Both the position numbers and the translations under genes were made by a program. Shown piece after piece: positions 37,610-47,543 of a stretch of DNA of 64,000 nucleotides (position 1 is the first letter of the stretch; each line of letters opens with the position of its first letter). The notes beneath the pieces were generated by a model. The model was not told the DNA's origin and made no database searches. It worked only from the letters and a program-made list of their open reading frames with translations. The stretch is from assembly GCA_019419545.1 (NCBI GenBank), contig DXZT01000009.1:1-64000 (forward strand). Reading direction: 5' to 3'. The DNA is from Collinsella sp. (lineage in GTDB: Bacteria > Actinomycetota > Coriobacteriia > Coriobacteriales > Coriobacteriaceae).

Positions 37610-38284
37610 ATGCGCATCTTGGTCATCGAGGACGAGCGGGCGCTGTGCGATGCGACCGCACGCAGCCTGCGCAACTTGGCCTATAGCGTCGACTGCTGCT
37701 ACGACGGGCAGCAGGCGCTCGATCTGCTCGATGTCGAGACCTTCGATCTTGTGGTGCTCGACCTCAATCTCCCCCATGTCGATGGCATGACCGTGCTCAG
37801 ACAACTCAGAACAACTGATTGCGAGACGAAAATGCTCGTGCTGTCGGCACGCGGCGAGGTCTCCGACAAGGTAGCGGGGCTCGATGCGGGCGCCAACGAC
37901 TACCTCACCAAGCCGTTCCATCTTGACGAGCTGGCGGCACGCATACGTAGCCTCACGCTCAGGCGCTTTACGCAAAGCGACGTTGTTCTAACCTGTGGAT
38001 CGCTGAGCTTTGACACCAAGGCGCGCGTCGCCTCAGTGGGCGACGAGGCCCTATCCCTCACGCGCAAGGAGACCGGCATCTTGGAATACCTGATGCTTAA
38101 CCAGGGGCGGCCGGTGAGCCAGGAGGAGCTCATCGACCACGTATGGGACAGCAGCGTCAACAGCTTTAGCAACGCGACCCGCGTTCATATCTCGTCACTG
38201 CGAAAAAAGCTGCGCGGTGCGTTGGGGCACGACCCCATCCGCAACCGAATCGGCGAAGGCTACGTTATGGAGGATGGCAAATGA
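37610..38284 (+). CDS. OmpR-family response regulator
   Basis: A 224-residue two-component regulator: receiver domain (residues ~1-115, acidic pocket EDE near 8-10, phosphoacceptor Asp in VVLDLNLPHVDG near 51, Lys in LTKPFHLDEL near 101) and winged-helix DNA-binding domain (~125-222, with TRVHISSLRKKLRG). It overlaps the kinase gene by 4 bases. It is divergent from the redox operon at 37520, which it likely controls together with the kinase. Confidence 0.95.
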   Translation: MRILVIEDERALCDATARSLRNLAYSVDCCYDGQQALDLLDVETFDLVVLDLNLPHVDGMTVLRQLRTTDCETKMLVLSARGEVSDKVAGLDAGANDYLTKPFHLDELAARIRSLTLRRFTQSDVVLTCGSLSFDTKARVASVGDEALSLTRKETGILEYLMLNQGRPVSQEELIDHVWDSSVNSFSNATRVHISSLRKKLRGALGHDPIRNRIGEGYVMEDGK

Positions 38285-39456
38285 AGCGGCTGTCGCTGCA
38301 GTGGCGCATCACGTTAATGACGGCCCTGCTGATATGTTCGACCTGCGTACTTATGAATTGCCTGGTTGGCTACTCCGGCATGCGCTACATGGACTCGATT
38401 GGTGAGAAGGTATCGGCGCATAGCGAGGTGGAGGCGGCCTCGCCCAGCTCATTTGACCCGACAAACAAAGAGCTCGACGACGCGCTGACCATCGTCGTAA
38501 ACGACGCCCAAGAATCGTTTGGCGCGACGAGCTGGTATATAACCGCGGCGGTAACGCTGCTCGGCGGCGTGCTGGCCTACTTTGTAAGCGGGCGTGCGCT
38601 GCGACCGCTGCGCTTCTTTGCGACGCAAGTCGAGAGCGTGCGGCCCGACAACCTCGCCGACACAAAAATCAGCGAGGACGTGCCCTCTGAACTCAGGCGC
38701 TGCAGCGCGTCGTTTAACGACATGATTGCCCGCCTTGACGAGGGATTTTCCGCACAAAGACAGTTTACGGGCAATGCGGCGCACGAGCTGCGCACGCCAC
38801 TTGCGCTCATGCAGGCCCAGGTTGAGCTGTTTTGCGCCGAGCACCCCGACGTCGACGCCGATACAGCGAGCCTGCTCGGGCTGCTGCAGGAGCAGACCGA
38901 GCGGATGACGCACATGACAAAGACCCTGCTCGAGATGAGCGAGCTGCGCAGTGTCCCTTGCAACGATGCGATTGACCTGGCGCCGATGATCGAAGAAGTA
39001 CTCACGGACCTGGCGCCCCTTGCCGAGCAAAAAGACATCACGCTTACAAGTGAGGGCGACGCGCAAACGATCGGCAGCGATACGCTAATCTATCGGCTGC
39101 TGTTCAACTTGGCCGAAAACGCCATACGTTACAGCGCGCCCAACTCGACCGTGCAAATCAACGCCTGCGCCGAAGGCGACCGCGTGCTGCTACGCGTGCG
39201 CGACCAGGGGCCGGGCATTCCCGAGCAATACCAGACGAGCATCTTCCAGCCCTTCTTTCGCGTCGACAAATCGCGCAGCAGGGCATACGGCGGCGTGGGG
39301 CTGGGGCTTGCGCTGGTCTGGGAGATTGCCGCACTCCACGGCGGCTCCATCGAGGTCGAAGAGAGCTCGGAGCGCGGAACGACCATGCTCGTGACCCTTC
39401 CCGCGCATAACATCGAAGATGCGACAAAGGAACTGCCCCTTTGTCACATCTGTTAG
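38281..39456 (+). CDS. sensor histidine kinase
   Basis: A 391-residue kinase with TM1 at about residues 8-30, a short extracytoplasmic loop, TM2 at ~82-102, a HAMP segment, HisKA with His168 in AHELRTPLALMQAQ, and HATPase with NLAENAIRY, DQGPGIPEQY and GVGLGLALV. It pairs with the preceding regulator. Oddly, the last ~13 codons run through a member of the palindrome family (39418-39450), so the C terminus after LPAHNIED is encoded by the repeat; an older stop was probably lost or the gene was extended when the palindrome arose. Confidence 0.94.
   Translation: MKRLSLQWRITLMTALLICSTCVLMNCLVGYSGMRYMDSIGEKVSAHSEVEAASPSSFDPTNKELDDALTIVVNDAQESFGATSWYITAAVTLLGGVLAYFVSGRALRPLRFFATQVESVRPDNLADTKISEDVPSELRRCSASFNDMIARLDEGFSAQRQFTGNAAHELRTPLALMQAQVELFCAEHPDVDADTASLLGLLQEQTERMTHMTKTLLEMSELRSVPCNDAIDLAPMIEEVLTDLAPLAEQKDITLTSEGDAQTIGSDTLIYRLLFNLAENAIRYSAPNSTVQINACAEGDRVLLRVRDQGPGIPEQYQTSIFQPFFRVDKSRSRAYGGVGLGLALVWEIAALHGGSIEVEESSERGTTMLVTLPAHNIEDATKELPLCHIC
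39418..39450. repeat. GGGACTGTCCC-family palindrome inside kinase 3' end
   Basis: GATGCGACAAAGGAACTG and CCCCTTTGTCACATC give an imperfect version of the family palindrome. It is translated as the C-terminal tail of the histidine kinase, ending six bases before its stop codon. Confidence 0.8.
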
Positions 39457-39511
39457 TTCGCAGGATACGTGAGGCCCAAGATGCGCGAAATTGGGCGAAG
39501 CGCCAGCAAAA

Positions 39512-39541
39512 AGCCCCCGCTTCCAAGCGGAAACGGGGGCT
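39512..39541. terminator. terminator between kinase and guaA
   Basis: AGCCCCCG-C-TTCC pairs with GGAA-A-CGGGGGCT. On the minus strand it is followed by TTTTT, fitting termination of guaA; it can also stop the kinase operon. Confidence 0.85.
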
Positions 39542-39553
39542 AGGTGAGTTAGC

Positions 39554-40534
39554 TTACTCCCACTCGACCGTGCCGACGGGCTTCGGCGTGAGGTCGTAGC
39601 AAACGCGGCAAATACCGGAGACCTCGGCGGTCACGCGAGCGGTAATGCGCTTGAGCAGCGCCCAGTCGAGCTCAGGTACCTCGGCGGTCATGACATCGAC
39701 GGTGTTGATGCAGCGGATGATGCAGGGCCAGTCGTAGGCGCGCTTGCCCTCGCGCACGCCGGTGGCGCGGAAGTCGGGCACGACGGCAAAATACTGCCAG
39801 ATGGTCAGACCGGCCTTGTCGATCTCCTCGCGCACAATGGCGTCGGCCTCGCGCAGTGCCTCGAGGCGGTCGCGGGTGATGGCGCCAAGGCAACGGACGC
39901 CCAGGCCGGGGCCGGGGAACGGCTGGCGCTCGACCATGTTCTCGGGCAGGCCGAGCTCGCGACCCACAACGCGCACCTCGTCCTTGTACAGCAGCTTGAC
40001 GGGCTCGCAGAGCTCAAACTGCAGGTCCTCGGGCAGGCCGCCAACGTTGTGGTGAGCCTTCACGCCGTCCTGCGACTCCAGAATGTCGGGATAGATGGTG
40101 CCCTGGGCGAGGAAACTGACCTCGTCGCCAACCTTGCGGGCCTCCTCCTCGAACACGCGAATGAACTCGGCGCCGATAATCTTGCGCTTGGCCTCGGGCT
40201 CCTCGACGTCCACGAGCTTATCCAGGAAGCGATCAGTAGCGTCGACATAGACCAGGTTCGCATCCATCTGGTTCTTGAAGACGTCGACGACCTGTTCGCT
40301 CTCGCCCTTGCGCATCAGGCCGTGGTTCACGTGCACGCAGATGAGCTGCTTGCCGATAGCTTTGATGAGCAGGGCCGCAACTACAGAACTGTCGACGCCG
40401 CCGGAAAGAGCCAGCAGGACCTTCTTGTCGCCAATCTGCTCGCGGATTGCAGCAACCTGCTCATCGATGAACACCTGGGCAAGTTCGGGAGTGGTGATAC
40501 GCACCATGTCGTCGGGACGCTTGTTGGGATCCAT
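39554..40534 (-). CDS. guaA: GMP synthase, ATP-pyrophosphatase/dimerisation subunit
   Basis: Converts XMP to GMP with ATP and ammonia. The 326 residues cover only the ATP-PPase domain (P-loop LALSGGVDSS, residues 41-50; VNHGLMRKGE) and the C-terminal dimerisation domain ending GTVEWE. The ~190-residue N-terminal glutamine amidotransferase domain of usual bacterial GuaA is absent, and the first residues (VRITTPELAQVFIDEQ) show a natural start, not a truncation. It must use free ammonia or a separately encoded glutaminase subunit, as in archaeal two-subunit enzymes. It is followed by its own terminator. Confidence 0.95.
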   Translation of the reverse strand: MDPNKRPDDMVRITTPELAQVFIDEQVAAIREQIGDKKVLLALSGGVDSSVVAALLIKAIGKQLICVHVNHGLMRKGESEQVVDVFKNQMDANLVYVDATDRFLDKLVDVEEPEAKRKIIGAEFIRVFEEEARKVGDEVSFLAQGTIYPDILESQDGVKAHHNVGGLPEDLQFELCEPVKLLYKDEVRVVGRELGLPENMVERQPFPGPGLGVRCLGAITRDRLEALREADAIVREEIDKAGLTIWQYFAVVPDFRATGVREGKRAYDWPCIIRCINTVDVMTAEVPELDWALLKRITARVTAEVSGICRVCYDLTPKPVGTVEWE

Positions 40535-40830
40535 GCAAAGCTCCTTTTCGGTTCGATGAGAATGCGCTACACGTATGCAAACGCACCGTCATATGACCTC
40601 ATTATATGCAGAGCGAGGTTCGTTTCCCATCGCTGCGACGGAGCTTTTTGTAGGGGTGGCAATTTTTCTATATCCCAAGGTCAGCTAGACTTCGGTAGCC
40701 ACCTTGGGAGCATCGCCAATAGACTCTTCCTTTATACGTTCGGCATAATCGTAGGCGATAACCACAAATTCCAGTCCCGATCAACAGGGGAAAATGGCTG
40801 CTAATGTTGCCAGCTGTTGGGAGATGGAAG

Positions 40831-41835
40831 ATGGACTGCGATGGCTACCCGCGCATTCCCATGCCGTTGATGTGCACTGCCTTTGTGCCGGGGCAGATTG
40901 ACGCTGCGGTTGCAGGCATTTCCGACCCCGATTCACGCGCCATCGCCACGGCAGAAGCGCTGTACTTTCGCGGACAGGCCACACTCGCCGCCGAGACAGC
41001 ACGCCCCTATCTTGACGCCACCGACCCCGCGCTGCGCTATTCCGCATGCCTTATCTGCGGATATGCCAGTCTGTCGCTCAACCGTATCACCGATGCCCGT
41101 CGTTGCCTTGCGGGCATCCTCGATACGCCAACTGACGAGGAATCGTCTGCCGTCCACGCCACGCATATCCTGTTCGCCTCCGCCGCGAGCGTCCTGTTGC
41201 ACTTGCCTTCCCCGTATTCTGCCGAAGAGTTTTATCCACTTGCGGCGCATCTGCCCGAAGGCCTGCGCCTGTTCGCCAGCTACGTGATGGCGCACGCGTT
41301 GTATCTGCGCGGCGAATACGGCCGCAGCCTGGGCATGGCGGAAAACGCCCTGATTATGAAACAGGGAAGCTACCCCATCTCGGAGCTATTCCTGCACTTG
41401 TCGGCCTCGATGGCCTGTATGAGTCTCAAAGACGTCGACGCCGCAAAAGCGCACTTTGGCGCCGCTTGGGACATTGCGCGCCCCGACGGCCTTATCGAGC
41501 TCATCGGCGAACACCATGGCCTTTTGCAGGGACTCATCGAGGCATGCCTAAAATCGCAATACCCTGACGATTTCGCTCGCATCATCGAGATCACGTATCG
41601 ATTCAGCTACGGCTGGCGGCGCATCCACAACCCCGATTCGGGCGAGGACGTGGCCGACGATCTAACGACCACGGAGTTCACCATGGCCATGCTCGCCTGC
41701 CGTGGGTGGACCAACGCCGAAATCGCACGCCATATGGGCGTGTCGCCGGGCACTGTTAAAAACCGCCTATCCGGCGTATATGCAAAGCTTGGCATCGGCA
41801 CGCGCGCCGAGCTGGTCGCGCATATGCTGCGTTAG
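40831..41835 (+). CDS. LuxR-type transcriptional regulator
   Basis: A 334-residue regulator. The C-terminal ~65 residues form a LuxR/FixJ helix-turn-helix (FTMAMLACRGWTNAEIARHMG, then VSPGTVKNRLSGVYAKLGIGTR read in part). The N-terminal ~260 residues are helical repeats rich in Ala/Leu, resembling the TPR-like region of large LuxR proteins but without the NTPase domain. The ATG at 40831 has GGGAG upstream. The 296-base gap to the divergent guaA gene shows no other recognisable feature. It is followed on the same strand by the large surface protein, a possible target. Confidence 0.85.
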   Translation: MDCDGYPRIPMPLMCTAFVPGQIDAAVAGISDPDSRAIATAEALYFRGQATLAAETARPYLDATDPALRYSACLICGYASLSLNRITDARRCLAGILDTPTDEESSAVHATHILFASAASVLLHLPSPYSAEEFYPLAAHLPEGLRLFASYVMAHALYLRGEYGRSLGMAENALIMKQGSYPISELFLHLSASMACMSLKDVDAAKAHFGAAWDIARPDGLIELIGEHHGLLQGLIEACLKSQYPDDFARIIEITYRFSYGWRRIHNPDSGEDVADDLTTTEFTMAMLACRGWTNAEIARHMGVSPGTVKNRLSGVYAKLGIGTRAELVAHMLR

Positions 41836-41990
41836 CGACCGGGCTGCCAAGCGCATCGAACGCGTTCCGGAACCCGGCACTTCGCTCGATCAATTTGGAC
41901 ATTTTGACCCTTGAACGGCACTACCGCCACGAAGCGTCTTCTCGCAAAATTGGATTATTTCCACCGATATTTGCGGGATGGGAGCCCAAG

Positions 41991-44900
41991 ATGCTTGATC
42001 GCCGTTCGTTACTTGTTGCTGGAGCGTCCTCGCTGGCGAGCATTATGTTGCCTCGCGTGCCGGGAAGAGAAAATGCCTTCCTGCTGCCGTTCGCGCCCAC
42101 CGCGGCCTATGCCGACGAAGAAGATCCCTTCAAGGTGCTCGTTCTCTCGCGCACCATGTTTGGTGTGGTCGTGGTCGACGTCGCCAACAAGAATACGCCC
42201 ATCGCAGGTGCCCAGGTCACGCTCACATCGCGCTATGCCGTAGGCAAGCAGCTCACCGCCACGACCGATGACGAAGGCACGGCCATCTTTGAGGTCGCCC
42301 CTCTTTCGGAAGACTACGTGGACGAGGCAACGCTTCTCGACGCGTACGACTTTAACGGCGGCATCTCCATTAGCATGGCGGGCTACCGCGATGTCGAGAT
42401 TCCCCTTGCGCGTATCCAGGGCGGCACCGCCATAACCGCGCCCACGCGTCCGCTGTCCGACGGCGAGCCGTACTTCCGCCAGCTCACATTCGACGAATGG
42501 GACATCCAGTACGCTGATGCCACGTTCATGGCATTGCCGAAGGACGACGCGGCAAACGACCAACCCGACACGCATGCCTTTATTGTACAGGCACATCTGC
42601 CACAGGGTGGACAGGCAACGCTGCACATCAACAAGGTAATGCCCGCCACGGGTAGCTCGCCCGAAACCGTCACGCAGATCGGCCAGATCAAGGCCAGCGC
42701 ATCAGGCGCGGATAATCTGGCGACGTTCACACTCGAAGACAAGTTTCTCGACGCGGCATCGGGCCTTCTGGAGGAAGGGTGCAAGCTGCGCTTTGTCCTC
42801 GACTATCAGGGCAAAACCTACACGCTCTCATCCCCCATGGCCGTTGTCACCGCGCCGGCCGCAAAGGCGGAATCGGGCTCGACCACTATCGTCCCCACTA
42901 CCATGGACCAAGAGGTCACTCCGTTTGATTTCCCCGCGGCGTTTCCCGGCATCGGCGGCAATAAGTTCACGTGCTGGATACCCACATTTCCGATCCTCTT
43001 CGATTTCTCGTTTGCTGGATACGTGCTGTTTGGCGGAGGATACAAACCAGCCAGCTATATGAACGATTCGGGCAACCCTGATCCGGAATACTGGAAGAAA
43101 TCGCCGCGCGAGTCGGGCGCCAAGCAGGCAAACCGCTACCTCGACGAGATGGAGGGGAAGTGGAATCAGTACAAGAGTATGAGTGCCGGTTCGGGCACCG
43201 ATCCAAGAAACACCAAGCTCCTTCGCCACCATTGCACGCCGCTGTTCACGATGGATATCGCCACACAGCTGTACGGCTCGCTTGCCTACGATTGGGTGGG
43301 CAAAACCTGGGGTAACAACAACGACCCCGCATACGGCAATATTAAGGCCCTCTTCCAGGTAAGAACCGACCTCAATTGGACCGAGCAGTTTACCCTAGGA
43401 CCGGTGCCATTTTTCCTAAACGTCAACCCTTGGGTGCTGGCGAAGCTGGCGCTCGCTGTGGGTGCCCACACGCACGGCAGCGGCGCGGCGTTTTTTAAAA
43501 ACATTTCGCTCGACTATTCAAACACGTCGGGCTCGTTCACCATCCAGATCGGACTTGCCGTCACCTTTGGCGCCGGCGTTGCAGGCGTCGCCTCGTCTGC
43601 CGTGCGCGGCGCCGCATCCCTCACGCTGTTCATTGGGTACGAGAAGGCGGACGGTCACCAGCTTCCGCGGCTGCGCGTAGGTGCAGACGTCGATGTCGAT
43701 GTGATACTCCAGTTCGTAATGTTCAAGTGGACCACCAAGGCTTGGTCGGGGTCGTGGCCCACACTCATCGATTCGTGGAATATGTCGGTGAACAATGGCA
43801 ACCAGTATGTGCTCCAACGCTCTGAGCTGGCATTGGGTGGAGATACGCCTTATACGCTGGATGCCTGCTTCGGCTCGGCCGGCAACGCCGAGGCAGGTGG
43901 TGTGCCGCAGTTTATCGCATCGGCCACCATCGTCACCAACGCCGAGCTGCTCGCACGCGCCGAGGTTAAGGCCACTGCCGTAAACGCCGCGCCTGTCGTG
44001 CGCGATTGGGATCAAGCGGTCACGCGCATTGAGCTCGAGACGAACGCGGAGAGCGACGACACGGGACAGGTCGAACATTTCGTCCACGCGCTGATGGAGA
44101 ACGACGAAAATGCCGCGCCGATGTATGAGTACACCTACATCGGTCAGTCAACGAACGCCGTTGCGGACCCGAACGCCAATTCTGCCGGCGTGTCGGAGGA
44201 CGAGCGTGGCGGCATAAAACCCTCGAGCGACAACGTGCTGTTTTCCGGCGTGCTCAGCGAAGCCCACATGAAGCTAACGATGATTGCCGGCGTAGAATGC
44301 CTGTTCCGTATCGCCTCGGTGCGCTACGGCGACAATGGCCGCTCGCGCCTGGTGGTGCACACAAAGGCAAACGGCACGTGGTCCGCTCCCACGCCCGTGG
44401 ACTTTCCCCTTGGGTTTGGCGAGGGCGACGTGGAGCGCGACGGCATATTCGATTACGACTTCGACGTGGTGGAATATACGGACGGAAGAGGAAACCAGGA
44501 CGCCTACGTGCTGCTGGTCTCGGGCGAGCGCCCCGCCGGCGACAACACCCTTTTCGATACGGCAAGCACAGCCGGCATACTGTCCGTTGTGCGCCTGCGC
44601 ATAAGTAATGACGAGATCCGCGTGGTGTCGCATACGTCATGGCGCAGCATCTCGCGCGGCCGCCTGCAAGAGGATGGCTACCATTGCCTGCAGTGCCCGC
44701 GCATCACGGTAGGCAAGACGCTGGTCGACGGACGCCTGTCGGGTGCCTACCTCCACCGCCGCGGAACCACCGCAGAGAAGGCGCTCGGCAGCGAGGCCGA
44801 GGTTGCGCTGGAATGCTTTACCCTGTGGTCGGATGATTTGGGCGACAGCCTGACGTTCCGCCAAGTTCTTCGCTTTCCGCAAGCACCGTCGAGTATCGAG

Positions 44901-46358
44901 CTGAGCGAGCCCGAGAATATCAACGGCAAAATGGTGGTGCCCGTTGCGTACGAGACCGCAGACGGTTGCGGCTGCGCATCGTACGCCGTGATCGGCCAGT
45001 CCATTGCGGGCTGGGGCGTTATGCCACCAGACGCCACGGTGCCCCATGCGGTGCCGTGGCCACAACATTCGGGCTTTTTGGCCACCGTCAACGAGCAGCT
45101 GCAGCATATTACTTGGACGCGAGGCGCATCGGCATTTGCAACGCAGCCCGTGGGTGCCGCAGGCTGTGGCCCGGCATCGTTTAGCGTAAGCAACAACGGC
45201 AGGTGCGCGCTCTATGTAGAGAACACCGATGGCAAGGTGGGGCAAACCTACGACGAAGAAGGCAACCCGGTAGCAGTAATGGGCAAGCACTTCCGCATCT
45301 TCGCCAGCACCTTGGCAGGCGATCTGTTCACGGAGCCGTTCGTGATGTGCGAGCTGGACCATCCCGTCGATCAGATAACGACATTTTTGACGTCGGGAGG
45401 CATGCTCTCCGCGCTCGCCACGCACATTGTGAGCGCGGAGCAGAGCGAGGCAGAGCTGCACGGCATCGAAGTGCCTCTGGTGGCGTGTGCCACTCCGACG
45501 GGCGCGGTCGCTACCTCGGGCGCGGTGGTGCCCGGAGCAGCAGGCGAATCCTTCATGGTCACGGTGCGAAACGACGGCAACACTTTGCTGACTGCCGGCA
45601 CAATCGATCTGTACCGAGAGGGCTCCAGCCAGCCGTTCTCCAGCGCATCCATCGGATTCGGAGCGAACGCACGCATGGCTTCGATCTACGATCCAGAGCT
45701 TGCCGAAGACGCTTCGGCCAACGACATGGCACACGTAAAGTACGCGCTCGAGACGCTGGGCGCACGTTTTGCAACGCACCCGCTGGTAGCCGACAACGGC
45801 AACGCCGTGCTGGCACCGGGTTGCACGGCACAGTTCCGCATGAGCTTCGCCATCCCCGAGAGCTGGAGCGACGAAGTGGGCAAACGCGTCACGCTGTATG
45901 CGAAGGCGCGTAATCTGGTGGCGCTCGATCCCGTAACGCTCGAGGAGATCCGACCGGGCGCAAACTCGGCGCTGAGTGCCGTTCTGCACGAGCTTCATGT
46001 GCCCGACGCGGCATGCGAACGCTCAGAAGTTCAGGTCGGCGTATGCGACAGCGCGGATACGACAGGACTTCACGACGCCCCAATGACGGTAGACGGCGAT
46101 GGTGGCTCGAGTAGCAGCGGTACTGACGAGGGCGGTGGCTCCGGCGGAAGCAGCTCCGGCAGCGGCAAGGACCACGGCAATAACAAGCGCTCCGGAAAAG
46201 CGGGCGCGCTTGCGGGCACGGGCGATGTCAACGCTCCCCTTACGGCAGCCGCTGCAGCACTCGCCGCGGCAGGCGCGGGCCTCATCGCCTACAGCGCCCG
46301 CCGCACGGCGCTCGAAAAAGACACCGCCAATGAGGTCAATTCGGATAGGCCTCGCTAG
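41991..46358 (+). CDS. large Tat-exported, wall-anchored-like surface protein
   Basis: About 1455 residues. The N terminus LDRRSLLVAGASSLASIM with a twin arginine and AYA cleavage region suggests Tat export. Residues ~50-115 resemble a carboxypeptidase-regulatory-like/Cna-type beta domain (FGVVVVDVANKNTPIAGAQ); the middle is unrecognised beta-rich sequence with many acidic and aromatic residues. The C terminus has a Gly/Ser linker, then LAGTGD (~1406), a hydrophobic stretch and SARR, resembling a variant sortase signal. The start at 41991 follows GGGAG. It may be a host- or mucus-contact protein; the function is unknown. Confidence 0.8.
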   Translation: MLDRRSLLVAGASSLASIMLPRVPGRENAFLLPFAPTAAYADEEDPFKVLVLSRTMFGVVVVDVANKNTPIAGAQVTLTSRYAVGKQLTATTDDEGTAIFEVAPLSEDYVDEATLLDAYDFNGGISISMAGYRDVEIPLARIQGGTAITAPTRPLSDGEPYFRQLTFDEWDIQYADATFMALPKDDAANDQPDTHAFIVQAHLPQGGQATLHINKVMPATGSSPETVTQIGQIKASASGADNLATFTLEDKFLDAASGLLEEGCKLRFVLDYQGKTYTLSSPMAVVTAPAAKAESGSTTIVPTTMDQEVTPFDFPAAFPGIGGNKFTCWIPTFPILFDFSFAGYVLFGGGYKPASYMNDSGNPDPEYWKKSPRESGAKQANRYLDEMEGKWNQYKSMSAGSGTDPRNTKLLRHHCTPLFTMDIATQLYGSLAYDWVGKTWGNNNDPAYGNIKALFQVRTDLNWTEQFTLGPVPFFLNVNPWVLAKLALAVGAHTHGSGAAFFKNISLDYSNTSGSFTIQIGLAVTFGAGVAGVASSAVRGAASLTLFIGYEKADGHQLPRLRVGADVDVDVILQFVMFKWTTKAWSGSWPTLIDSWNMSVNNGNQYVLQRSELALGGDTPYTLDACFGSAGNAEAGGVPQFIASATIVTNAELLARAEVKATAVNAAPVVRDWDQAVTRIELETNAESDDTGQVEHFVHALMENDENAAPMYEYTYIGQSTNAVADPNANSAGVSEDERGGIKPSSDNVLFSGVLSEAHMKLTMIAGVECLFRIASVRYGDNGRSRLVVHTKANGTWSAPTPVDFPLGFGEGDVERDGIFDYDFDVVEYTDGRGNQDAYVLLVSGERPAGDNTLFDTASTAGILSVVRLRISNDEIRVVSHTSWRSISRGRLQEDGYHCLQCPRITVGKTLVDGRLSGAYLHRRGTTAEKALGSEAEVALECFTLWSDDLGDSLTFRQVLRFPQAPSSIELSEPENINGKMVVPVAYETADGCGCASYAVIGQSIAGWGVMPPDATVPHAVPWPQHSGFLATVNEQLQHITWTRGASAFATQPVGAAGCGPASFSVSNNGRCALYVENTDGKVGQTYDEEGNPVAVMGKHFRIFASTLAGDLFTEPFVMCELDHPVDQITTFLTSGGMLSALATHIVSAEQSEAELHGIEVPLVACATPTGAVATSGAVVPGAAGESFMVTVRNDGNTLLTAGTIDLYREGSSQPFSSASIGFGANARMASIYDPELAEDASANDMAHVKYALETLGARFATHPLVADNGNAVLAPGCTAQFRMSFAIPESWSDEVGKRVTLYAKARNLVALDPVTLEEIRPGANSALSAVLHELHVPDAACERSEVQVGVCDSADTTGLHDAPMTVDGDGGSSSSGTDEGGGSGGSSSGSGKDHGNNKRSGKAGALAGTGDVNAPLTAAAAALAAAGAGLIAYSARRTALEKDTANEVNSDRPR

Positions 46359-46465
46359 CTCCTAGTTACATGTCATTATGGAAATCATGTTCGTCATTGC
46401 GCGCACGATGCCCCACTGCACCCGAAACCGCGCGAGGCATTGGCCCTGCTCATCGAGCACCAAAA

Positions 46466-46497
46466 AGGGCTGGCCCCGATAACTCGGAGCCAGCCCT
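46466..46497 (-). terminator. terminator downstream of lipoprotein gene
   Basis: AGGGCTGGC / GCCAGCCCT stem; on the minus strand it is followed by TTTTT. It serves the minus-strand lipoprotein gene ending at 46525 and possibly the surface-protein gene. Confidence 0.8.
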
Positions 46498-46524
46498 GAG
46501 TCGCCTGACGTAAGAATCGCGGCG

Positions 46525-47543
46525 TTACTTGAGCTTCAGTGCCTCCATCATGGGCACGGCGGCATCCCAGTCGATCTTCCAGCCAATCGACACGCGGACG
46601 GTCTCGCCCGTCGCGGGAGCCGTCGCAAACAGTGTATGGCCGTTGTCGGGACCGGTAAAGCGCAGCCACGTTATGCCGTTGTACTCGACCTGGTCGGTTG
46701 TTGTCTCCTTGCCTTCGTAGACCTGCTCTAGGCTTGCAACCTCTTCCTCCGGCGAGCGCGGGAAGATGCTGATGTTCAGGCGTCCTCCAGTCTCGTCGTG
46801 GAAGAAGTTTGCCTTTTCGCGCTCTTCGTCGGACGAATCCAGCGTGTACCCATCGGCGGCCTCGATGCTGTACGATGCGCAGTCGATGCCCGTTAAATCT
46901 GCCTTCTCGCCAGAATCGGCCACGCCGCCGGCCGCCTTGAACTCCTTGGTCTCGCAGTCCGTGGTGTCAAAGTGCATGGCCTCATGATTCTTGGCGGGGG
47001 CATAAGCGTCTACGAACTCGACAGTGATGGGCCCGTAGTACGCCGTCTTGGGCGCCCAGAAATACACGTACTCAACGGTCTCGCCCGGAGCGATATCTGG
47101 CCTCTTGGAAAGATCGATGCCCTCGTGCAGCTCATCGGGAGCCTCGCTTGCAACGTAGTCGAGCACGGCCGCCTTGCCGGAAGTAAACAACGGGTCGCCT
47201 GCCTCAAGATCGCCCTGGGCAGCATGCACACGTTAAAGGAACTGAACGTCCTGTTCTTTGTGTTGTTGTTGGTAATCTTGATGTGCAGGTAAAAGCCGTC
47301 CTGCTTCTTGGCATCACCGCGATAGAACGTACCGTGAGCCACCGACTCATAGGTAATGCCAGCCACCTCGACCGTCTGCGACTCATAGGCCTTGGCTTTC
47401 TTGGACTTCTCCTGCACAGGTGCGCTCCCGCCCGAGCCACTCGGCGCATTACCGCCGCAGCCGGCAACCGTACATGCCAGCACGGCCGAAAGCGTCACGG
47501 TGGGAATTCCTAACAGCAGCTTCTTCGTCATGGGCTTCATCAT
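46525..47543 (-). pseudogene. frameshifted lipoprotein gene
   Basis: The 5' part starts at 47543 (ATG ATG, with AAAGGAG upstream) and encodes a lipoprotein signal ending TVAGC followed by a Gly/Ser linker and a beta-rich domain (YESQTVEVAGITYESVAHG). Near 47225-47235 the reading frame shifts: NRTFSSFNV continues properly only in another frame as HAAQGDLEAGDPLFTSGKAA and runs to 46525 with good composition (234 codons). The break falls in a GTGTG run, so a 2-base insertion or slippage is likely. It may be broken, phase-variable or a sequence error. The protein is acidic and extracytoplasmic; no named domain. Confidence 0.75.
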
